64,000 nucleotides of DNA, from assembly GCA_947260005.1 (NCBI GenBank), contig CAMYOL010000026.1:62001-126000 (forward strand), given 5' to 3'. Of this stretch, positions 41,701 through 48,969 are shown one piece after another (positions within the stretch are counted from its first letter, which is position 1; every line of letters begins with the position of its first letter). Source of the stretch: an uncultured Ectothiorhodospiraceae bacterium. Lineage in GTDB: Bacteria > Pseudomonadota > Gammaproteobacteria > UBA6429 > Thiohalophilaceae. A program made the position numbers and the translations under genes. The notes under the pieces were generated by a model. That model saw only the letters and a list, made by a program, of their open reading frames with translations, was not told the origin of the DNA and did no database searches.

Positions 41701-44700
41701 TTTCGAAATTGTATCGGCGACTCGCACTGGAACTGGGACCTTTTATTTAGAAGAACTCAATGCATCCGGTGAACCTGTTCGCCATATCCCGACTGATCTG
41801 GTTACTGTCGATCCACCAGCAGGTGGCACCACCATCGCTGTGTTGCGATTAGGTTTAGCTGCACCTTTGAGTCAGACATTTCTCAGACCGAACACATCTT
41901 ATCGCGTTACTATGGTTGGAGGTGTTGGCGGAGTCTGTAGTGCAAGTTCCGGTGCGGAGATGCCGGAGTCATATAGTTGGACATTCAGTACAGCGCAGGA
42001 TTGTTCTGTTACAGGACCGATGGAACTGACTAGTATTGTACCTAACGATGGGTCAACTGATCAGCCACTGAATCGAAACATTGTATTGAATTTCAGTAAC
42101 CGAATTGATGCATCGAGTCTTCGTTTTGTGCCTGGTAACCTGGCTGCAAGCAGCTTTGGAGTATATGCAAACCCAACTATAACAGGTGATGATATCAGCG
42201 CAGAGGGCACAGCAATTCTTCGGGGCGGTGTGTTTAGTAATTTAGCCAGTACATTAACTTATTTCGCTCCCCAGAACTTGCCTGAAGATGCACAAGTTTA
42301 TGTACGACTGACTGATTCGGTACGTGATGTTTGCGGTAATCCATTACAAACCCCCCCCTCTGGTATCTTGCTAACAAGCTTCGCTACAGTTCCACCCGAT
42401 ACCACACCACCGCCCGCGCCTGTCGTGAATCCGGTTACAGCGCTAACCAATGACCAGAGCATTCTGATCACAGGTTCAGCAGAACCCTATAGCGTGGTTA
42501 CGATTACGGGTGGATTAACACCGGTCACAACAACGGCATCAGGGTCAGGATTATTCAGCGTATTCGTCCCACTCAATCAGAATGCGGATAACAACCTACA
42601 GGTGCAAACGAGTGATGCTGCAGGAAATACTTCACCTGTTGTGACGACCGACAGCAACGGTGCGTCGCTCACAGTCACCAATGCACCATTGGATTTTCCA
42701 ACGGTATTAACTACAGATATAAATATTATTTCAGAAGATGTAGTGCCCAACACCGTATCCGGTAATGTACTGAGTAATGACTTTGATCCGGATACCACCT
42801 TAACCGTAACCAATGCGGCATTACTACAGGGGACCGGTAGCTACGGTACCTTAACCATCAATGCTAGCGGTGCTTATACCTATACACTGGATAACAATAA
42901 TGCAGTCGTCAATGCGCTGACGACGGGCCAGTTACTTGAGGTGTATAACTATAATGCCAATGGTTCAAGTGCGACTCTGACCATTTATATCAATGGTATC
43001 GATGATGCGTCAGTGCTGATCGCGGACGTCGATAGCATTAGAGAAGATGCCGTACCCAATACCGTGTCGGGCAATGTGTTGGATAATGATATTGATACAG
43101 ATACATCGTTACTGGTTACTGATCCAAGGACACAAACTGAGCCCGAGGGCACGTTGGTGCTGGATGCTTCCGGCGCTTATACATTTACCCTGAACAATGC
43201 CGACCCATCAGTCGATTCTTTAGAGGATGGTGACACATTACAACTCGGTTATAGCTATACGGTCACCGGTGGTCTTACCAGTACCTTAACGATTACGATT
43301 ACTGGTGTGAGTGATGGAACCGTTAATATTAGTGGTGTATGGAATATTGCTACCACGGTTACGAATGAAAGTCCGGCTGGTTGTACGGGAGGGGTTGGCT
43401 CGGTAGGCGCTTCTGTGGTGACGATCGCCCAAACAGGGAATGCACTGGATATTAGAACGGTCAATAGTGACAACATAACAGGGACAATCAATACGACGAC
43501 CGGTGATTTTACGGCTGCCGGTTCAATCAATGGTGTTGAAGTCGATTTATCGAATCCAACCGATGATACTGCCTTTATAAATTGGGATGTCTCATCAAAT
43601 GCAACCGGTACTGGTGTAACAGCAAGCTCATTGTCCGGTTCGATCACGACTGTTGAAAGTGATGATGGTCTAACAACCTGTACCTTTACGGAGGACTTTA
43701 ACGGTACCTTTGTTTACCGGCATACAGGGACTGAGAATTACAGTGGCGTCTATGCCTTTGAATTCGCCGAGCGTATAGAAAGTAGCGATGGCACAACGAA
43801 TATTGATCGCTATGGCTTCCCGCTTGAACTTGAAATTAGTGGGTCGAGCCTCACCATTCATGTCCCCGATGAAGGCCCTGCTGGTGTAAACGACCGACTT
43901 ACATTCTCAAATCTTGTTTTTGAACCCACCACCGGTTACTTCAGTTTTGAGCTAGAAGAAATCGAACGCAATGATAACGAGCCTGCAGATGGGGTTATCG
44001 ATACATCGGATATAGCACGTTTTATGTTTTCTGGCATCTTTATGCGTGATCCCTCTGTAACGAATGGTGTGAATGGTGCACCGTTGGTCGTCATGACGGA
44101 CTATGGATATGAACGTTTCTATACCGGTGATGTCGATGATGCTACAGGTATACCTGTTATGGCTGAAAATATAGATTCATATGCCTATGGTAAACGCCTG
44201 GTCACGCAGGGTGTAACACGTACCATTCTGTTTGAGCGGGGTGATCAAACCGATGGCACGAGTATTCTCGTAGGTTTACAGAATCCACCATTGAGGCGTT
44301 TGGATCCAGCAACCAGTACACTCTATCTCGAAGTGCTGAATGGCGGCGGGACGGTATTATGTTCTGTACCGTATATCGGCGCGGTTGCAGGTGAGGGTCG
44401 TTATTTTGAGCAAATCAACATGGGTTTCTCAACCTTTGAACCCTTGGACCCTGATTTTAATTCACGGGCTTTCCGTGGTGACAATTACAGCTCGGTCAAT
44501 TGCGATGCCACAAATGATGGCGCTAACACGATTACAGATGGAGAGAATCTGACACTGCGGGTTGTTGATTCCGGGCCGGATGGTGTCCTTGGCGGTGGTG
44601 ACGATACACCGGTGACGATAGCGACAACCGGTACGGATGCCATCATCTATCCTGCTGAGGTGGTTGCTGCAGGTGAGCGCTTCACGGATACACCGAAAGT

Positions 44701-46195
44701 ATTCAACATCAATGTGAACGGTGTGCAAAGTTCCGCCTCTATCGGTGGTACTCCCGTTCCGTTATTCGGTTACTTTGACGTGACCGATCCGCTGACCGTT
44801 TCCTGGCCAACCGTGCCGGGTGCCGATAGATATCAAGTGCGTTTGCAGGAAACCGGCGTGGATGACTTTGTTAAATTCCGTTTTAGGACTACAGCGACTA
44901 ACTACACAATACCAGTGGGTGGTTTTGATAATGACGAGACCAATCTGCGGCTGGTCGCGATAAACGATGCCACCTCCAATGGCGCGCAGGCGATGTCGTT
45001 TAGTCGACGTATGAATATCATGCCGGGTATCCGTGGGTTGTTTAACATTCAGTTAGGTAACGTATTGCCCTTATCTCATCAGACGATGCAGATCTTAATT
45101 AATGGCGATCCTTCGTTTGCGACCTGTAGTATGAGTTCAACCTTATGGCCGGCGACCTGTATGGCGGCAAGTGTGGATTACACGACGGATACAGTGACCC
45201 TGATTATGCAAGACGATGTAATTGGAACTTATACATCGGTGCCCAACGGTACGTTCAGTTTGGTGCTTAACTTCACCGATTCTCGGCTAGCCGAGGTAAC
45301 CTCGCCTGATAGTATTCCGGGTGTACCGGCAACGACGGGTTCGGGTATGGCATCAGCAAGAGCGGCTAGCCCGGAATTCTATCTACGGACGCAACGCTTA
45401 TCGAGTAGTGGCAACCAGCGAACCCGCTTGAATATAACTAATTCCGCCCCCTTGCTCTTTACGCGGGCGGTCCTGGCGCGCGAAGATGGTGGTGTTTTTG
45501 GTGATGGGGTGACGACGTCGTTAGTGTTGTGGGATGAAGCAGCGGGTTTACCCTATTTAGATGTGGCTACCGAATTTATCCGCGCACCCACGAATAGTGG
45601 TCATGCACAAAGGACTAAATTGATGGCAAGCTTTAGTTCGAATGGTATGGGTTTTGGTACGGTCGTACTGGCACCCGGTGTGTATCGACTGACATTGATC
45701 GATCAAACGGGTAACGAGCCGAATGCAGTGTTCCGCTATAACTATTCAGCACCGAATGCGGCCAATTATATTGCGCCAGACGATCTAACCATTACGCTTG
45801 ATGGTACGGCTTGTTCTGGAACAATCTGCAACAATCCAGCTGCACCCGTGGCGGTTAGCTCAACTCCGGATGTGAGTTGGGCGGTAGACGCTAACGTTCC
45901 AGCTGGCAGCTTTTGGCGAGTGGTGTTCCGTCCGACAAACAGCACCGGTAATGCGGCGAGTGAAAGCATTGGTCAGGTTCGTACTCCATTCATGCAAAGC
46001 GGTGACTTCGGTTTAACTATTTCAGGCGGGGTTGCCACCTGGACAAATCCGGGTAGCCTTAGTTTACCGTCGGGTAACTATGAGGTGCAGATGATTGTGT
46101 ACGATAGCAATAGTGGGTTTGGAAGCACCGTTATAGGAACAACCACTGGCCCGAGCGGAGTAGGTAATGATCTTACCTATATAACGGTGCCGTAA
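38753..46195 (+). CDS. Giant secreted multidomain protein: dockerin-like, MopE-like metal-binding, HYDIN-like, Ig-like and two VCBS/cadherin-like repeats
   Basis: 2480 aa; signal peptide; [18 protein letters not shown]...[51 protein letters not shown]; two [24 protein letters not shown] repeats. Confidence 0.9.
   Translation: [2480 protein letters not shown]
42351..42358 (+). repeat. C8 homopolymer tract within the giant surface protein CDS
   Basis: acaaaccccccccctctgg context, read in frame as Q-T-P-P-S-G. Confidence 0.9.
42700..43320 (+). repeat. Two tandem VCBS/cadherin-like protein repeats inside the 2480-aa CDS
   Basis: [31 protein letters not shown]...YTYTLDNNN and [31 protein letters not shown]...YTFTLNNAD. 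Confidence 0.8.
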
Positions 46196-46441
46196 TAGGA
46201 TATCTATGTCACATCAAACTCATCAGGCTTTTTTTACAATACTTAAGCAATACAGCCTTGCAGATATAACCAGGCAACCACAAAAAAATTATAAATCTTT
46301 TAAGTTGGAAATCTTAACCAGAAATCTATTATGATCAGTGATGGTCTTAAGTGACAAAAAAGTTATTAGTTGAAGTTCTTCATCCCATTGTGTTTCAGGC
46401 ATTAACTTAAACTTAAATAAGTTATTATCATGTATTGAAAT

Positions 46442-46535
46442 ATTGGTCGGGGGCGAGTAGTCGTTTCGGGCTCCTGCCCTCACGCGAAATTTTTACGTGG
46501 CCCAGGCCAGCTTCTCGACTTCCAGTCTCACCTTC
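46442..46535. repeat. Dispersed ~93-bp repeat, copy A
   Basis: attggtcggggg...ctcacgcgaaatttttacgtggcccaggccagcttctcgacttccagtctcaccttc, nearly identical in its 3' two-thirds to 57347-57439. Confidence 0.85.
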
Positions 46536-46790
46536 TCCATGTACGTCAGGCTGTTGAACCTCCGACCCCCACTTCCCGAATGATTTTTACCTAGTGAGAA
46601 AACAATGGGTTAATAGTTAAGCCATTGAAATTACATTACTTTCAAACACAGTTGGTACCTACCAATCACACTATGAATATTTAGTAACTGTCCCAAAAGT
46701 GTCTCAAAAACGCACCGGTTTTAAACGCTGTACCCAGTCATTCATATGAACTGCTAGTATGGATATTTTTATAAAACTGATATTATAGAT

Positions 46791-47414
46791 ATGGTTACTG
46801 ACAATGTTACCAGTATAGTGAATGGGGCTAACGATAAAATGCCAAATCTAATGGAAACGACCGATCTATATCAGGAACATCATTGTGAGCTAGTGCGCTA
46901 CCTGAAGCGTTTCGTTTCCGACACGCAGGCCGAGGATCTTACCCAGGAGGTCTTTATCAAGGCGGACAAAGGATGGAAACACTTTAGGAACGAAGCGAGC
47001 CCGAAAACCTGGCTTTACCGGATTGCCACCAACACACTTCTCGATTTTCTGCGCAGCAAGAGTCATCGAACCGATGACTCTACCATCTATATTCCAGTAC
47101 AGGAGCTTGAAAAAATTACTGATACAACATCCCCCGGCGCTTTGATCGAGCAGAGTACGATCAGGGATGAGATGTGTGCTTGTATTAGGGAATTTATTCA
47201 GCGATTACCAGAGAGCTATAGTACGGTACTGGTTCTAAGAGATTTAGAAGGATATTCCGGTCAGGAGGTGGCAAATATCCTTAATCTTTCTATTGATACG
47301 GTAAAGATTCGACTACACCGTGCGAGGGCAAGACTGAAAGCAGAGTTGTCGCAAGGTTGTGATTTCTCGACCAACAGTGACAATACCTTGCAATGTCAAC
47401 GCAAAGAAGAATAA
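46791..47414 (+). CDS. ECF sigma factor, SigZ-like
   Basis: 207 aa; LVRYLKRFVSDTQAEDLTQEVFIKA (region 2), TWLYRIATNTLLDFLR, ESYSTVLVLRDLEGYSGQEVANILNLSIDTVKIRLHRARARLKAEL (region 4). Confidence 0.92.
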   Translation: MVTDNVTSIVNGANDKMPNLMETTDLYQEHHCELVRYLKRFVSDTQAEDLTQEVFIKADKGWKHFRNEASPKTWLYRIATNTLLDFLRSKSHRTDDSTIYIPVQELEKITDTTSPGALIEQSTIRDEMCACIREFIQRLPESYSTVLVLRDLEGYSGQEVANILNLSIDTVKIRLHRARARLKAELSQGCDFSTNSDNTLQCQRKEE

Positions 47415-47549
47415 ATCCGTAGCTGCCACCCTTTCTTCTTAAATCAATTCCACATAAATCAACATTTTTCCAATTCTGCAGATAATTGTATCCTTTGTAG
47501 ACCGGGTTTCGTCTGTACATATAGGAGTCGAATCAAAAAGAGAACTGTT

Positions 47550-48611
47550 ATGCTGAATAAAAAATTGACTGTTACATCCATATTATTTGCACTAATTCTG
47601 CTTGTATCCTGGTGGATATATAAAGAATTGACACCACTCTATAGTGAAATGCAAGCCTTAAAGAATCCTCGCTTTGAACCAGGCGAAAACAAAGGTGCCA
47701 GGTTTTGTGCCACTTGTCATCAGCAGATTTATGATCAGTGGGCAAAATCTTCAAGACACGCGATTGCGACAACCGCGCAGTCATTTCATCACTACAAAGA
47801 TTTATTTACAGGTAATTTTATTCACAATACCTTGATGGGTGAGGAATTGTGTTATGCCTGCCATGGAAGTAAGGCGGTTAACGAGGGCGTTAACTGTGAG
47901 ACATGCCATGGTATAGCCGATCCCAATGTGCCCATCATGGAAACGCATGAACAGAAATTTAAAGCTAACCGAGACAAGCTTAACAAAGCCGAGTTTTGTG
48001 GAAAATGTCATGAAATCAAGAACCCACTCTCCGGTGACCTAATCATAGCTTCATATAGCGAATGGCAAGGGAGTGAAGCGGCGAAGCAAGGTATCACATG
48101 TCAGGAGTGTCATATGAAATCGCGTAGAGGAAAATTGGCATATCATGGGTTTGATACCCTCATTCGTAATCCGAATATCTACAATGGCGATATATCGATT
48201 AACGATATCAAATTACAGTTCCCTCTACTTAGCCTGGTAATCGAAAATCATATTAAGGGTCATGGAATTCCAGCTGGCGGACCATCGAACGTACTTGTTT
48301 TGGAAGTGTTTTTTAAAGACAAGAATGGAAACATACTTTTCAAAGCGACTGAAACCTTCTCGAAATATTTTTCACTTATGCCAGTTGCGGGCATTATGCC
48401 ATACAAGTTATTAAAAAATACTCAACTTAAAAGTGGTGAAAAACGCCAAGTACGAATAAAACTCCCTATAGGTGTATCTAAAGATAAAATCACCAAGGTA
48501 GAATTGTCGCTTAAATTATTTCAGGTGTCTGATGAGTATCAAGGTAATATTGCAAAGGCTCACTGGAAAAGTAAACCTATAGCTAAACAGGAACTTTCGC
48601 TATTAGAGTGA
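47550..48611 (+). CDS. Membrane-anchored multiheme (five CXXCH) cytochrome c family protein
   Basis: 353 aa; N-terminal TM; CATCH, CYACH, CETCH, CGKCH, CQECH. Confidence 0.9.
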   Translation: MLNKKLTVTSILFALILLVSWWIYKELTPLYSEMQALKNPRFEPGENKGARFCATCHQQIYDQWAKSSRHAIATTAQSFHHYKDLFTGNFIHNTLMGEELCYACHGSKAVNEGVNCETCHGIADPNVPIMETHEQKFKANRDKLNKAEFCGKCHEIKNPLSGDLIIASYSEWQGSEAAKQGITCQECHMKSRRGKLAYHGFDTLIRNPNIYNGDISINDIKLQFPLLSLVIENHIKGHGIPAGGPSNVLVLEVFFKDKNGNILFKATETFSKYFSLMPVAGIMPYKLLKNTQLKSGEKRQVRIKLPIGVSKDKITKVELSLKLFQVSDEYQGNIAKAHWKSKPIAKQELSLLE

Positions 48612-48653
48612 CGGTGAAAATTTAACTATATAAACATTAACAATGGGGCCTGA

Positions 48654-48866
48654 CCGGATCGTCATGAAACTGCAACATATATTCGCAATGGAAGTTCGGG
48701 AGATAATTATCGTGTGATTCCAATCATCCTGATGACGGCTAATGCGATGAAAGGTGATAAGGAGAAATGCCTCGAGGCGGGTATGAGTGATTACCTTAGT
48801 AAACCAGTAGAACCCAAAGAAATTGAGAAAAAAATATATCAATGGCAAGCAGTAAGTCAGAAATAA
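48654..48866 (+). pseudogene. Truncated C-terminal half of a response-regulator receiver domain
   Basis: Translation [70 protein letters not shown]. The phosphoacceptor half is missing and a stop lies immediately upstream. Confidence 0.8.
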
Positions 48867-48936
48867 ATATGTGATTATTTTGAATTATTTCTCTAACGCT
48901 TATCTATCGTAAATAGTATGTCAAATTAGAGTCAGT

Positions 48937-48961
48937 GCAGGATGGGTAAAACCCATCCTGC
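48937..48961 (+). terminator. Rho-independent terminator
   Basis: gcaggatgggtaaaacccatcctgc followed by aaagttttttatt. Confidence 0.8.
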
Positions 48962-48969
48962 AAAGTTTT

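Noticed and set aside
46289-46483. 64-aa minus-strand ORF
   Set aside because: Its N-terminal part is translated repeat copy A; no homology-like features.
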